DNA of 64,000 nucleotides. Source: Marinobacter adhaerens HP15 (lineage in GTDB: Bacteria > Pseudomonadota > Gammaproteobacteria > Pseudomonadales > Oleiphilaceae). Positions 47,768 to 57,494 of the stretch are shown in pieces. The notes beneath the pieces were generated by a model that made no database searches, had not been told where the DNA came from, and was given only the letters and a program-made list of their open reading frames with translations. A program made the position numbers and the translations under genes. Location of the stretch: positions 1,798,001 to 1,862,000 of the forward strand of contig NC_017506.1 in the NCBI RefSeq assembly GCF_000166295.1, given 5' to 3'. Position 1 is the stretch's first letter. The number at the start of each line of letters is the position of its first letter.

Positions 47768-48769
47768 ATGGAACTGTTTGATCTGCCTCTTATCTGGGCA
47801 TTTATTATCGGCTTCGGCATCATCATGTATGTACTGATGGACGGCTTCGATCTGGGCGTGGGGATTCTCTTCCCCTTCGCCCCGAACGAGGAAGCCCGGG
47901 ACACCATGATGAACTCGGTGGCGCCGGTATGGGACGGCAACGAAACCTGGCTGGTGCTGGGTGGTGCCGGGCTCCTTGCCGCGTTCCCGATGGTGTATTC
48001 CATCTTCCTGCCGGCATTGTACATCGGTGTATTCCTGCTGCTGGCCGGGCTGATCTTCCGGGGCGTGGCGTTTGAGTTCCGGTTCAAGGCCCGCACCTCC
48101 CGCTATCTGTGGAACTGGGCTTTCGCGGGCGGTTCAACCGTTGCGTCCTTCGCACAGGGTGCTGTCGTCGGCGCCTATATTCAGGGTTTCGAAACCGCCA
48201 ACGGCGTTTATGTGGGCGGCGCGCTGGACTGGCTTACGCCATTCACCGTTCTCACGGGCCTCGGAATGCTGGCCGGCTACTCCCTGCTGGGTTCCACCTG
48301 GCTGATCATGAAAACCGAGGGTTACCTGCAGCAGTGGGCCTACAAGATTACCCTGCCGTTGCTGCTGGCGGTGCTGGTTGTCTTTGGCATCATTGGGGTC
48401 TGGACGCCGTTCGTGGACGAAATGGTCCGTGAGCGCTGGTTCTCTAACCTGAGTATCATCTGGGTTCTGCCAGTCCTGACCCTGCTTTGTGCTATTCAGA
48501 TCTACCGTTCGGTACGTGATCGCCGGGACGGCATGCCGTTTGTGGCTACCATGGGGCTGTTCATCACCACCTATCTGGGTCTGGTGGTCAGCCGCTGGCC
48601 CTATGTGGTTCCCCCGGAATACACGCTCTGGGAAGCCGCGTCCGCCTACGAGTCCCAGCTGTTCCTGCTGTTGGGCCTGCTGTTCGTGATCCCGATCGTG
48701 CTGGTGTACACCGCCTGGACCTACTGGGTCTTCCGCGGCAAGGTGCGCGCCGGAGAGGGATACCACTGA
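47768..48769 (+). CDS. cydB: Cytochrome bd-type quinol oxidase subunit II
   Basis: 333 residues, about nine helices; ATG 47768 is 2 bases after cydA. The N-terminus (IMYVLMDGFDLGVGILFPF) and MMNSVAPVWDGNETWLVLGG are CydB signatures, the latter lining the subunit interface. It pairs with CydA to form the oxidase. Confidence 0.95.
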   Translation: MELFDLPLIWAFIIGFGIIMYVLMDGFDLGVGILFPFAPNEEARDTMMNSVAPVWDGNETWLVLGGAGLLAAFPMVYSIFLPALYIGVFLLLAGLIFRGVAFEFRFKARTSRYLWNWAFAGGSTVASFAQGAVVGAYIQGFETANGVYVGGALDWLTPFTVLTGLGMLAGYSLLGSTWLIMKTEGYLQQWAYKITLPLLLAVLVVFGIIGVWTPFVDEMVRERWFSNLSIIWVLPVLTLLCAIQIYRSVRDRRDGMPFVATMGLFITTYLGLVVSRWPYVVPPEYTLWEAASAYESQLFLLLGLLFVIPIVLVYTAWTYWVFRGKVRAGEGYH

Positions 48770-50482
48770 GTGGCGGAGCCACTGGCTAATGATGGCGGGG
48801 GAGGTTCCCCCGCCACTGACCAGAAAACCGTCAAAGGCTGGCTCGCGCAGCTTGCCCTCGGCAATCGACTCTGGATCCGCATTGCTGTTGCTGCGGGCAC
48901 AGTGGCCGGCATAGCGACCATCATCCAGATGGTTTTGTTGGCCCGGATAATTCATCTGGGCGTGATTGACGAGGTCCCTATCGCGGACCTCACTCCCCTC
49001 TTCCTTGGGCTCATTCTCGCACTGGTGGTTCGGGCACTTGGCCAGGGCTTTCAGACGCGTTTTGCTGCCCGTTGCAGCGAACAGGTACGGCGGGATGCCA
49101 GGCGTCAGCTCCACAAACACTGGCAGGCCACCGGCCCGGTAGAGCTGGGCCAATCCTCCGCAGGCACCCTTGCCCGGGAATGGATTGACCACGTGGAAGC
49201 ACTGCACGGTTATTTCGCCCGTTTTCTGCCGCAAATGACGCTGTCGATGATCGTGCCCCTGCTGATCCTCGTTCTCGTGTTCTGGCTGGACTGGCTGGCC
49301 GGTATTTTCCTGCTGTTGTCTGCCCCTCTGATTCCTCTGTTCATGGCGCTGGTGGGCATGGGCGCGGAAAAACTTAACCAACAGCACTTCGAGACCATCA
49401 GCCGGCTCTCCGGACAGTTTCTGGACAAGGTGCGCGGGCTAACCACCCTCCAGTTGTTTGGCCAGACGACGGGCGCTGCAGAACTCATTCGCAAACGGTC
49501 CGATCACTATCGGCGCGTTACCATGAAAACGCTGCGGATTGCGTTTCTCTCGTCCGCGGTCCTGGAGTTCTTTGCCTCAGTGGCCATTGCCGTTATCGCC
49601 ATTTACATCGGTTTTGGTTTGCTGGGCTACATCACCTATGGCCCGTCCGAAGATCTCACGCTGTTTTCCGGGCTTCTGATTCTGTTGCTGGCCCCGGAGT
49701 TCTTCCAGCCCTTACGGACGCTGTCACAGCATTATCATGATCGCGCAGCGGCTATGGGTGCGGGCACAGAAATTCTTGAACGGCTTGGTTCGCCAGCGCA
49801 CTTCGACACGTCTACAGATGGCAACCCGGTAGCAGGTGCGGATGATCGCATTGAGTTGCGGTCCGTCAGTAAACGCTTTCGGTCGGATCAGCCCGTGATT
49901 CAGGATCTGTCGCTGACCATCCAAAAAGGCGAAGTAATTGCCCTCACCGGCCCCTCGGGTGGCGGCAAGTCCACCCTGCTGCATCTGCTGGCCGGTTTTA
50001 TGGCACCGGATACCGGTGAACTCCACCTGTTTGGCGAATCGGCGGGAAGTTTCCGGTTCGGCTGGCTGGGGCAGAAAGGCTTCCTGGTTCAGGGTACCTG
50101 GGCCGATAACCTCAGGCTGACTACGCCAGATGCCTCCGATATTGCCATTGAAACCGCCCTGCGCAATGTCGGCCTGGGTTCCCTGCTGGACAGCCGGCAA
50201 CAGGGTATCTATAGCCCGGTATCCGAGGAAGGTCAGGGGCTCTCCGGCGGACAGGCGCGGCGGCTGAGCCTGGCACGTATTTTCCTGGCGGATTATGACC
50301 TTATTCTGCTGGACGAACCCACCGCGGGCCTCGACAGCGACAGCGAGGTGTTTGTGCTGGAGGCTCTGCACAAATTGGCGGTAGCCGGCAAAACCCTGAT
50401 CTTCTCCACCCATCACCAAGCCTTGCTCACCCTGGCAAACCGGGTTCTGCTGGTCTCCGGCGGGGAGGTTCGGGATGCGTGA
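48770..50482 (+). CDS. cydD: Thiol reductant ABC exporter subunit CydD
   Basis: 570 residues. The GTG 48770 follows the cydB TGA directly. Six-helix ABC membrane domain, then Walker A GPSGGGKSTL, signature LSGGQARR, Walker B DLILLDEPTAGLD, H-loop STHH. With CydC it exports cysteine/glutathione to the periplasm, which is needed for bd oxidase assembly. Its stop is 8 bases inside cydC. Confidence 0.93.
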   Translation: MAEPLANDGGGGSPATDQKTVKGWLAQLALGNRLWIRIAVAAGTVAGIATIIQMVLLARIIHLGVIDEVPIADLTPLFLGLILALVVRALGQGFQTRFAARCSEQVRRDARRQLHKHWQATGPVELGQSSAGTLAREWIDHVEALHGYFARFLPQMTLSMIVPLLILVLVFWLDWLAGIFLLLSAPLIPLFMALVGMGAEKLNQQHFETISRLSGQFLDKVRGLTTLQLFGQTTGAAELIRKRSDHYRRVTMKTLRIAFLSSAVLEFFASVAIAVIAIYIGFGLLGYITYGPSEDLTLFSGLLILLLAPEFFQPLRTLSQHYHDRAAAMGAGTEILERLGSPAHFDTSTDGNPVAGADDRIELRSVSKRFRSDQPVIQDLSLTIQKGEVIALTGPSGGGKSTLLHLLAGFMAPDTGELHLFGESAGSFRFGWLGQKGFLVQGTWADNLRLTTPDASDIAIETALRNVGLGSLLDSRQQGIYSPVSEEGQGLSGGQARRLSLARIFLADYDLILLDEPTAGLDSDSEVFVLEALHKLAVAGKTLIFSTHHQALLTLANRVLLVSGGEVRDA

Positions 50483-52091
50483 GCTGAAACCGTGGCTGGA
50501 GCTGATCTTAAAGCGGCCCGGACGCCTGGTGGTCGGTGGTTTCCTAATTCTCGCTACCCTGCTATCCGGCATTGCGCTGTTGGCTGTGTCTGGCTGGTTC
50601 CTTACCAAAACGGCGCTGGTGGGATTGCTCCTGGCTGCCGGGGTGGCGGCCACTATCAACCTTTACGTGCCCGGTGGCGCTATCCGGTTTTTCGCTGTGT
50701 CCCGAACAGTGTTCCGGTATCTGGAACGGGTATATAACCACGATACGGTTCTGAGACTGCTTACAGATATTCGCGTGAACCTGTTCTCTCGGCTGTCCCG
50801 CGCCACGCGCGTACGCCGGGGAGAGCTGAGTGGCGCCCAGTGGCTCTCGCGCCTGACCAGCGATGTCGATGCCCTTGATACCCTGTACCTCCGGTTGATC
50901 GCGCCTACGGCTCTGGCTGGCCTGGTAACCCTCCTGGTGGTGGTGCTGGCAGCCATTCTGTTTGATGTTGGAACCGCTGTACTGGTGGGCCTGCTTCTTG
51001 TGATTGCCCTGGCGGTCGCGACGGTTGGTGTTTACCTCAGAACCTGGCAACTTGCGGCCCGGCAAAGCGACCGGCAGGAAGAATTGCGAACGGCGGTCAT
51101 TGAACATATTGAAGGTTTCTCAGAACTAACTGCGGCCGGTCGCACTGGTAAACATGCTGCCTGGCTTATGCGCCAGGCCCATCAGGTAACCTCAGAGCAG
51201 GCAAAAACGGATACCCGCGTGGGCTGGCACCTGGCCGGAACCCATCTGCTGGTAAATCTCTCTGCGGTCCTGGCGCTCTGGGCGGGTTTTGTCCTGTTCC
51301 AGGCGGGCACGCTATCCGGGCCTGTGCTGGTTTTACTGCCCATTGCTCTGCTCGGACTGGCTGAGGTCTATGCCATGCTGCCTGATGCCTTTGGCAAGCT
51401 CGGAGCCACCATCGCCTCCGCGGCTCGCCTGAACCGCGATTGCCGCGAAGAGGAACGGCAGGCTGTCAACGAAAAGCAAGAATTACCGCCGGAAACCGCC
51501 CTTCTTGCAGACAATATTACGGTGAAACACGCCGGTTACGCGCCGCTTTTCACGCGCTTCAATCTTGAGATTGAGGATGGCAAACGCATCGGTATTCTGG
51601 GCCACTCCGGCAGTGGAAAGTCTTCACTCGCCGATGTGCTCGCAGGCCTTTTGCCGGTTGCTCAGGGAAGCCTGGCGCGGAGGGATTGCGTTTACCTGAC
51701 CCAGAAAACCGTGCTATTTGAAGACACGTTGCGGGCCAACCTGTTACTGGGCTCTCCGGAGGCTTCGGAGACGGAACTCTGGAGCATGCTGGAGCAGATG
51801 GAACTGGCTGAGCGCTTCGCTACCGAACCGGATCAACTCGATACCTGGCTGGGCAGCGCCGGAAGCAGACTCTCAGGCGGCGAGGCAAGAAGAGTGGCAC
51901 TGGCGCGGGTGTTACTGAATCCAGCTCCCCTGGTCATACTGGATGAGCCGTTCACTGGCCTGGATGCTGAGACCCGGTCGAGGATAGCAAAACGGATGGA
52001 ATCGCTTCTGGAAGGGAAAACCGTGGTCAGTCTCGCACACGGGTCGGATGCCCTTCCGGGCACCGACCGTGTGATCTACCTGAGTGGTTAG
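50475..52091 (+). CDS. cydC: Thiol reductant ABC exporter subunit CydC
   Basis: 538 residues. ATG 50475 overlaps the cydD end. The membrane domain starts with PGRLVVGGFLILATLLSGIA; Walker A GHSGSGKSSL, signature LSGGEARR, Walker B LVILDEPFTGLD follow. Partner of CydD. The last four bases overlap the convergent gene. Confidence 0.92.
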   Translation: MRELKPWLELILKRPGRLVVGGFLILATLLSGIALLAVSGWFLTKTALVGLLLAAGVAATINLYVPGGAIRFFAVSRTVFRYLERVYNHDTVLRLLTDIRVNLFSRLSRATRVRRGELSGAQWLSRLTSDVDALDTLYLRLIAPTALAGLVTLLVVVLAAILFDVGTAVLVGLLLVIALAVATVGVYLRTWQLAARQSDRQEELRTAVIEHIEGFSELTAAGRTGKHAAWLMRQAHQVTSEQAKTDTRVGWHLAGTHLLVNLSAVLALWAGFVLFQAGTLSGPVLVLLPIALLGLAEVYAMLPDAFGKLGATIASAARLNRDCREEERQAVNEKQELPPETALLADNITVKHAGYAPLFTRFNLEIEDGKRIGILGHSGSGKSSLADVLAGLLPVAQGSLARRDCVYLTQKTVLFEDTLRANLLLGSPEASETELWSMLEQMELAERFATEPDQLDTWLGSAGSRLSGGEARRVALARVLLNPAPLVILDEPFTGLDAETRSRIAKRMESLLEGKTVVSLAHGSDALPGTDRVIYLSG

Positions 52092-53329
52092 CGGGTTTCG
52101 AGAACCTCAAACGTCAGCCCCGCCTTGCTGGTAAGCCTGTCCATCAGCTTGCCATCCAGCAGAGAAGACGGTGTCCAGAACCCACCTGGCTGATCCGCCG
52201 GAATATCGAACGCCAGGCACATGCCCGCTTCGCCCAACATCTTGCCGGTGGAACCGTAGCCCGGATCCTGATCGCCGGTCACTTTGGTGATGATGGTCTT
52301 GCCGTCCTCGGTGCGACCAACAAAGCGCAGATCATAAAAACCGGCTTTCTGGGCTTCGGGGCTTGGGCCCTCGCCCGGCTGAGGGACAAACTTCTCCACC
52401 AGCCAGCGAGTCGGTTTGATGGCCGAGGCGGTAAAGAACGCCGCCAGGCCGCCGGTGATCGCATAAGCAGCCAGCCGGCCCTTGGTGCCACGACCGGTCA
52501 TCATGGCTTCATCGTAGGTGAATTCCTTGCCGTACCGCGCGTTCTGCATGGCATTGGAGCGATGCACCACCCGTGTATTGATGGCGCCCATCACGAAGGG
52601 AGCAAGCCAGGCGTTGAACGTCTTATCAAACTCGGCGCCCTTGAGGCTGGGCTGCCGGGTCTTGGAGCGATGTTCCGGCGGACAGATGGAAAACGGGTTG
52701 GCCAGCTCCTTGCGCAGCTTCGGATCCGCCGCCGCTTCCTTCGCAACATTCATCATGGAGGCAACCGTACCGCCGGAGAACTCGCCCTTGGCGGTCTTGA
52801 CCCGCATGCGGACATCCTGGCACGGCATTCCGAACGTCTGCTCCGCCTGATTCTGCAGGAACCAGACGCCCATATCAGAGGGAATCGAATCGAAACCGCA
52901 ACAGTGAACAATGCGCGCTCCAGAGGTTTTCGCCTCCGCCTCGTAACGCTCCACCATCTTGCGAATCCATTGAACTTCGCCGGTGAGATCGCAATAGTCC
53001 GTGCCAGTCTGTACGCAAGCCTTGACCAGCGGCTCGCCGTAAAGCGCATAAGGGCCGACCGTGGATATAATCACGCGGGTCTGCTCACACATGGACTTGA
53101 GGGCTGCATCGTCGGCGGCATCGGCAAGAATCACCGGCAGATCCCTGGCCTTGTCGCCAAGGCTGCTTTTCAGTGTGTTGAGCTTGCTCTCGGAGCGTCC
53201 GGCAATCGCCCATTTTACCGATTGGCCTACACCGTAGGTCTCGAGCAAGTAACGGGTAAGAATCTGGCCGACGAAGCTGGTGGCACCGAACACCACCAGA
53301 TCATGGGCTGTTTCTGCGGATTTGGTCAT
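52088..53329 (-). CDS. Saccharopine dehydrogenase-like / trans-acting enoyl reductase family protein
   Basis: 413 residues with a Rossmann N-terminus (VVFGATSFVGQILTRYL). STVGPYALYGEPLVKACV and CGFDSIPSDMGVW are typical of the family containing mycobacterial trans-acting enoyl reductase and saccharopine dehydrogenase-like proteins. A hydrophobic segment near residue 290 may associate it with membrane. Function in bacteria outside actinobacteria is not established; lipid metabolism is a guess. Starts at ATG 53329. Confidence 0.82.
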   Translation of the reverse strand: MTKSAETAHDLVVFGATSFVGQILTRYLLETYGVGQSVKWAIAGRSESKLNTLKSSLGDKARDLPVILADAADDAALKSMCEQTRVIISTVGPYALYGEPLVKACVQTGTDYCDLTGEVQWIRKMVERYEAEAKTSGARIVHCCGFDSIPSDMGVWFLQNQAEQTFGMPCQDVRMRVKTAKGEFSGGTVASMMNVAKEAAADPKLRKELANPFSICPPEHRSKTRQPSLKGAEFDKTFNAWLAPFVMGAINTRVVHRSNAMQNARYGKEFTYDEAMMTGRGTKGRLAAYAITGGLAAFFTASAIKPTRWLVEKFVPQPGEGPSPEAQKAGFYDLRFVGRTEDGKTIITKVTGDQDPGYGSTGKMLGEAGMCLAFDIPADQPGGFWTPSSLLDGKLMDRLTSKAGLTFEVLETR

Positions 53330-53386
53330 TGCTCTTCCTTAGTAAACAGTGATGACAACAGAAATTGATAACGAATCAATGGTATT

Positions 53387-53803
53387 TCAGCGGAGCCCGG
53401 CAACCGCTTTCTCGCCCATCAGACGCATGAATACGGCAACACCCAGGCCCCAGAAACCGTTGAGGAGCAAGCCGCCCACCCAGGTCTGGGCCGAGACATC
53501 TAGCCCTTTCAGGGGGAATACAACCAGCATGGCGACTGCGGTGGGACCTACAGCCCCTACAATGACATGCCCCAGCCAGAACTTCACCCCTGCCAGGCGC
53601 CCAAGGATCAGCCACAACAACATGCCCCAAAGGCCACCAAAGAACGCCAATGACACAACCTGGGGCACACCCAGCGGCGGCACCGGTGACAGGTTGAAGG
53701 GCGCTGCGGGCACGATGCCCCCGAGCCAGAACAATGCGAACAGGCCCTGATGAAACACCAGGGTTGCGAGAAAACCACTTGCAAACGCCTTGAACCAAAC
53801 CAT
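53387..53803 (-). CDS. Small integral membrane protein
   Basis: 138 residues from ATG 53803, with AGAGGA six bases upstream. Four hydrophobic segments (ASGFLATLVFHQGLFALFWL, LAFFGGLWGMLLWLIL, VIVGAVGPTAVAMLVV, GGLLLNGFWGLGVAVFMRL). The even helix number and short loops suggest a small four-helix membrane protein. Family not recognised with certainty. Confidence 0.65.
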   Translation of the reverse strand: MVWFKAFASGFLATLVFHQGLFALFWLGGIVPAAPFNLSPVPPLGVPQVVSLAFFGGLWGMLLWLILGRLAGVKFWLGHVIVGAVGPTAVAMLVVFPLKGLDVSAQTWVGGLLLNGFWGLGVAVFMRLMGEKAVAGLR

Positions 53804-54010
53804 GAACAATCCTCTGTTGGTATGAATAGTCGGCCTTAACCCGTTGATTCTGCGTAGCTCATTGAACAACTGCAACCAATGTTAACAGTTTTGAGCGCTC
53901 GTTCTACTTTCCCGGCAACACCGTTAAATCCGTCTTCACGGCCAATCGTTTGTCATACTGCTTGGGGCACACTGGCAGGCAGAGCAAGAAACGATTTCCG
54001 GAGGTTCGAA

Positions 54011-54340
54011 TTGATCACCTTTTTAACAGTCTTGAGCATCCTGCTTGTCCTGTTCAGCGGCTTTGTCTGCTGGCAGGTTCTTGAACAGCGCAAAGTGATC
54101 GCCCGAATGATGGAGAACGACGATATCGCAGATTCCGAGCAGGAACCGGAGCTGGTTATTACGCTTCGGGTACTGGATCCGATTGCCCTGGCCAAGCGGG
54201 AGTCACGCTCTGCCCGAGTGCTTGCCGACAAACTCCCCGTGATGGTTCGCAAAATGGTGTACCAGGAAGTGATGAAAGAACTTGAGGAAGAGATGACAGA
54301 GCGCGAAATCGACGTGGATATGCAGATTGAGTATCGATGA
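54011..54340 (+). CDS. Hypothetical membrane-anchored protein
   Basis: 109 residues from TTG 54011, chosen because GGAGG (54000-54004) lies six bases upstream; the frame opens at ATG 53879 but that leader is not protein-like. An N-terminal helix (LITFLTVLSILLVLFSGFV) anchors a cytoplasmic segment with a beta strand (PELVITLRVLDPIALAKRES) and a charged helix rich in Glu/Met (KMVYQEVMKELEEEMTERE). Followed after 28 bases by another anchored protein, so perhaps a pair. Function unknown. Confidence 0.65.
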   Translation: MITFLTVLSILLVLFSGFVCWQVLEQRKVIARMMENDDIADSEQEPELVITLRVLDPIALAKRESRSARVLADKLPVMVRKMVYQEVMKELEEEMTEREIDVDMQIEYR

Positions 54341-54368
54341 TCGCAATGTGTGACTGGAGGGCCCCATC

Positions 54369-54842
54369 ATGAACCTGGCCGCAATCGTATTGTTGCTGCT
54401 ACTGGCCTTTTGCGGATTCTGCATCGCCTACTGGCAGCTGCTGCTCTGTCGACGGGAAGCACGGATTCTCAATTCCCATCGTGTGTCAGCGCACAGTGCC
54501 ATTCAGAAAAGCAGAATGGATCTTCTCGAGGTCCGGAACCGGGCGCGGTTGCTGGAGGACTCGGTTTCGGGTGGCGCGAGCGCCGTAGAAAAGCTGCACA
54601 AAGCAATCTCGAACACGACTTTCGGGCTGATTGATCTGTTCTCGAAGGATGAGGAGTTCCGACAGACTGCCCGTAAAGCACGGGCCACCCATGACCAGAA
54701 GAGCCAACAGATCTACAAAACCGTGCGCACGACCAACAAGGCCCTGCACATCCTCGCCGATACCCTGATCATCGGGAAAGCAGAAAAGCGGCTCGCTTCC
54801 CGCAAGAGCGGCAAGGCTCAGGGTTCCGACGACGGTCAATGA
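54369..54842 (+). CDS. Hypothetical membrane-anchored helical protein
   Basis: 157 residues from ATG 54369 with GGAGG upstream. An N-terminal membrane helix (LAAIVLLLLLAFCGFCIAYW) is followed by a long charged helical region (RMDLLEVRNRARLLEDSV and KARATHDQKSQQIYKTVRT) likely to form a coiled coil, and a basic tail. It is probably co-transcribed with the preceding 109-residue protein. No family recognised. Confidence 0.65.
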   Translation: MNLAAIVLLLLLAFCGFCIAYWQLLLCRREARILNSHRVSAHSAIQKSRMDLLEVRNRARLLEDSVSGGASAVEKLHKAISNTTFGLIDLFSKDEEFRQTARKARATHDQKSQQIYKTVRTTNKALHILADTLIIGKAEKRLASRKSGKAQGSDDGQ

Positions 54843-54852
54843 AATTCGGGGG

Positions 54853-55692
54853 TTAGCGCCTTTCCAGGCGTTTCAGAACCACGTCGACTGTCACCACCAG
54901 TGATTTGAGCGAAGCAGCCTTCTCAAGGCCCTCCGAGTTGGCCCGATAAAGATGGGGTGTCATGGCCAGGAGATCGGCGATGCTGTCCTGGTCCGGAAGA
55001 CTCAGCGGGAACCTTAGCACGGTCGAATCCAGGGTCCGGAAGCCCTCGGGATCAGCCATCTCAGTGTCTGCGGGTGGTTTCAGTTCGGGGTAAATGATTT
55101 CACGCAGTTCCCGAAGGTGGTCTGAGCCGGCATCCACCTGTATCACCTTCCCGCCGGGCTTCAGCACCCGGGCGAATTCGCTGAAAACCGGAAAACCGAA
55201 CAGGCAAAGCACGAGATCTAGGGATTCCGGCAGTATTGGCAGGTTGGCATTGCTGCCAACCGCCCACCGGGTCTGTTTGTCCTGTTTGGCCGCGGCCAGA
55301 ACCGCCCACTTCGAAATGTCGACGCCGATCAAAGAGATATCTCTGGCGCCGGCCAAGCTCGCGAGGTGTCGAAGGTAATAACCTTCGCCAGAGCCTGCGT
55401 CCAGAATCGATCCGGTGCCCTCGCTCGGGAGCCACTGCAATACCTGATCGCTCACGGCCTCGGCGATGTTTGTGTAGAACCCTGCATTCAGAAACCGTTG
55501 TCTGGCCGCAACCATTTCCTTGCTATCACCCGGGTCCAGGGAACGTTTCTTTTGAACGGGTAACAGATGCACGTAGCCCTGCCGGGCAACATCAAAGTTG
55601 TGTCCGTTCTCGCAACGCCAGGTTTTTTCGCTGGGCACGAGTGGGCAGCCGTCCAGTGGGCAAGCTAAGGCATCAAACGGCATTGTGGTCAT
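54853..55692 (-). CDS. rlmA: 23S rRNA (guanine-N1)-methyltransferase RlmA
   Basis: 279 residues. The N-terminal zinc site uses Cys11, Cys16, Cys27 and His31 (CPLDGC, RCENGHNFD). VHLLPVQKKRSLDPGDSKEM is the RlmA family signature, followed by a SAM domain (LDAGSGEGYYLRHLA). It methylates N1 of G745-equivalent in 23S rRNA. Start ATG 55692; ATG 55683 is an alternative. It lies beyond the etfA terminator. Confidence 0.92.
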   Translation of the reverse strand: MTTMPFDALACPLDGCPLVPSEKTWRCENGHNFDVARQGYVHLLPVQKKRSLDPGDSKEMVAARQRFLNAGFYTNIAEAVSDQVLQWLPSEGTGSILDAGSGEGYYLRHLASLAGARDISLIGVDISKWAVLAAAKQDKQTRWAVGSNANLPILPESLDLVLCLFGFPVFSEFARVLKPGGKVIQVDAGSDHLRELREIIYPELKPPADTEMADPEGFRTLDSTVLRFPLSLPDQDSIADLLAMTPHLYRANSEGLEKAASLKSLVVTVDVVLKRLERR

Positions 55693-55754
55693 GGTTCGTG
55701 TATCCGGTTCAACCGTCGGGGTCAGATATCATGGCAGGTATTCTGGCTTCACCC

Positions 55755-55784
55755 AAAAGAAAAAGGCACCCGAAGGTGCCTTTT
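55755..55784 (-). terminator. Intrinsic terminator of etfBA
   Basis: Ten-base arms AAAAGGCACC / GGTGCCTTTT with a 4-base CGAA loop; reading on the minus strand it is followed by a T-rich tract (TTTTTCTTTT). It starts 19 bases after the etfA stop. Confidence 0.85.
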
Positions 55785-55802
55785 CTCAAGCCAGGCAGAA
55801 AG

Positions 55803-56744
55803 TTACAGAACTTTCTTCAGCTCTTCTTCAAGCTGCGGAACGGCTTCGAACAGGTCCGCTACCAGACCATAATCGGCAACCTGGAAGATCGGCGCTTCTT
55901 CATCCTTGTTGATCGCAACGATCACCTTGGAATCGGACATACCGGCCAGATGCTGGATGGCACCGGAAATACCCACAGCGATGTACAGCTGCGGAGCAAC
56001 AATCTTACCGGTCTGGCCAACCTGCATGTCGTTTGGCACGAAACCGGCATCGACAGCAGCACGGGATGCGCCAACCGCAGCACCCATCAGATCGGCTACC
56101 TGCTCCAGCATCTTGAAGTTGTCGCCGTTCTGCATGCCGCGACCACCGGAAACCACGATACCGGCGCTTGCCAGATCAGGGCGGTCGGACTTGGCCAGCT
56201 CTTCGCTGACGAACTGGGACAGGCCAGCGTCTTTCACGACGTCCAATTGCTCGACAGAAGCGGAGCCACCTTCAGCAGCAACCGGGTCGAACGCGGTCGG
56301 ACGAACAGTAACGACTTTGATGCTGTCACTGGATTTTACAGTGGCAATCGCGTTACCGGCGTAGATCGGGCGAACGAAGGTGTCTTCGGACTCCACACGC
56401 ATGATGTCGGAAACCTGCGCAACATCCAGCAGTGCGGCAACACGCGGCATGAAGTCTTTGCCCACGGTTCCAGCGGCGGCGAGAATATGGCTGTAGCCCT
56501 TGCCTACTTCGGCAACCAGCTCACCCAGGTTTTCGCCCAGGAAGTGACCATAAGCGGCGTTATCGGCAACCAGTACCTTGTTAACGCCTTCGGCCTTAAC
56601 AGCTGCTTCAGCAACGGCACCACAGTTCTCACCGGCAACCAGTACGTCGATGTCTCCGCCGATGGCCTTGGCAGCCGCTACAACATTCAGGGTAGCCTGT
56701 TTCAGGCTGCTGTTGTCATGTTCAGCAATTACAAGGATGCTCAT
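55803..56744 (-). CDS. etfA: Electron transfer flavoprotein alpha subunit
   Basis: 313 residues. The N-terminus ([13 protein letters not shown]) and C-terminal FAD loop ([20 protein letters not shown]) are typical, with [11 protein letters not shown] in between. With EtfB it carries electrons from acyl-CoA and other dehydrogenases to ETF-QO. Its ATG directly abuts the etfB stop, so the two genes are coupled. Confidence 0.96.
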   Translation of the reverse strand: MSILVIAEHDNSSLKQATLNVVAAAKAIGGDIDVLVAGENCGAVAEAAVKAEGVNKVLVADNAAYGHFLGENLGELVAEVGKGYSHILAAAGTVGKDFMPRVAALLDVAQVSDIMRVESEDTFVRPIYAGNAIATVKSSDSIKVVTVRPTAFDPVAAEGGSASVEQLDVVKDAGLSQFVSEELAKSDRPDLASAGIVVSGGRGMQNGDNFKMLEQVADLMGAAVGASRAAVDAGFVPNDMQVGQTGKIVAPQLYIAVGISGAIQHLAGMSDSKVIVAINKDEEAPIFQVADYGLVADLFEAVPQLEEELKKVL

Positions 56745-57494
56745 TTAGATCACCTTCGCTTCGTTCTTCAGTTTATCGACCAGCTCGGCAACGTCGGCCA
56801 CTTTCACACCCGCCTGACGGGAAGCAGGCGCTTCAACCTTCAGGGTGGAAAGGCGCGGAGCGATGTCGACACCCAGATCGGCCGGGCTCATGTTGTCCAG
56901 CGGTTTCTTCTTCGCCTTCATGATGTTCGGCAGAGAAGCGTAGCGCGGCTCGTTCAGACGCAGGTCGGTAGTGACAACCGCAGGCAGGTTCAGAGCAACG
57001 GTCATCAGACCACCGTCTACCTCACGGGTTACGTTAACCTTGTCGCCCTCAACAACCACTTCGGAAGCGAAAGTGCCCTGACCCATGCCGGTCAGCGCGG
57101 CCAGCATCTGGCCAGTCTGGTTGTTATCGGAATCGATGGACTGCTTGCCAAGAATGACCAGCTTCGGCTCTTCTTTCTCAACAACAGCCTTGAGCAGCTT
57201 GGCCGCTTCGAGAGACTGAACCTCCTCGTCCGTTTCGACGTGGATACCACGGTCAGCACCCAGCGCCAGTGCAGTACGGATCTGCTCCTGGGAGGCTTTC
57301 GGGCCAATGGATACCACCACGATTTCACTGGCAACACCCTTCTCTTTCAGGCGAACGGCTTCTTCTACCGCGATTTCGCAGAACGGGTTCATTGCCATCT
57401 TGACGTTGGCGAGGTCAACACCGGTGTTGTCCGGCTTGACGCGCACCTTTACGTTGTAGTCGATTACTCGTTTTACAGCGACCAGAACCTTCAT
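56745..57494 (-). CDS. etfB: Electron transfer flavoprotein beta subunit
   Basis: 249 residues, ATG 57494. Starts [39 protein letters not shown] and [11 protein letters not shown] form the AMP-binding core, and [20 protein letters not shown] is the recognition loop region. Divergent from etfQO across a 418-base gap carrying a palindromic operator. Confidence 0.96.
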   Translation of the reverse strand: MKVLVAVKRVIDYNVKVRVKPDNTGVDLANVKMAMNPFCEIAVEEAVRLKEKGVASEIVVVSIGPKASQEQIRTALALGADRGIHVETDEEVQSLEAAKLLKAVVEKEEPKLVILGKQSIDSDNNQTGQMLAALTGMGQGTFASEVVVEGDKVNVTREVDGGLMTVALNLPAVVTTDLRLNEPRYASLPNIMKAKKKPLDNMSPADLGVDIAPRLSTLKVEAPASRQAGVKVADVAELVDKLKNEAKVI

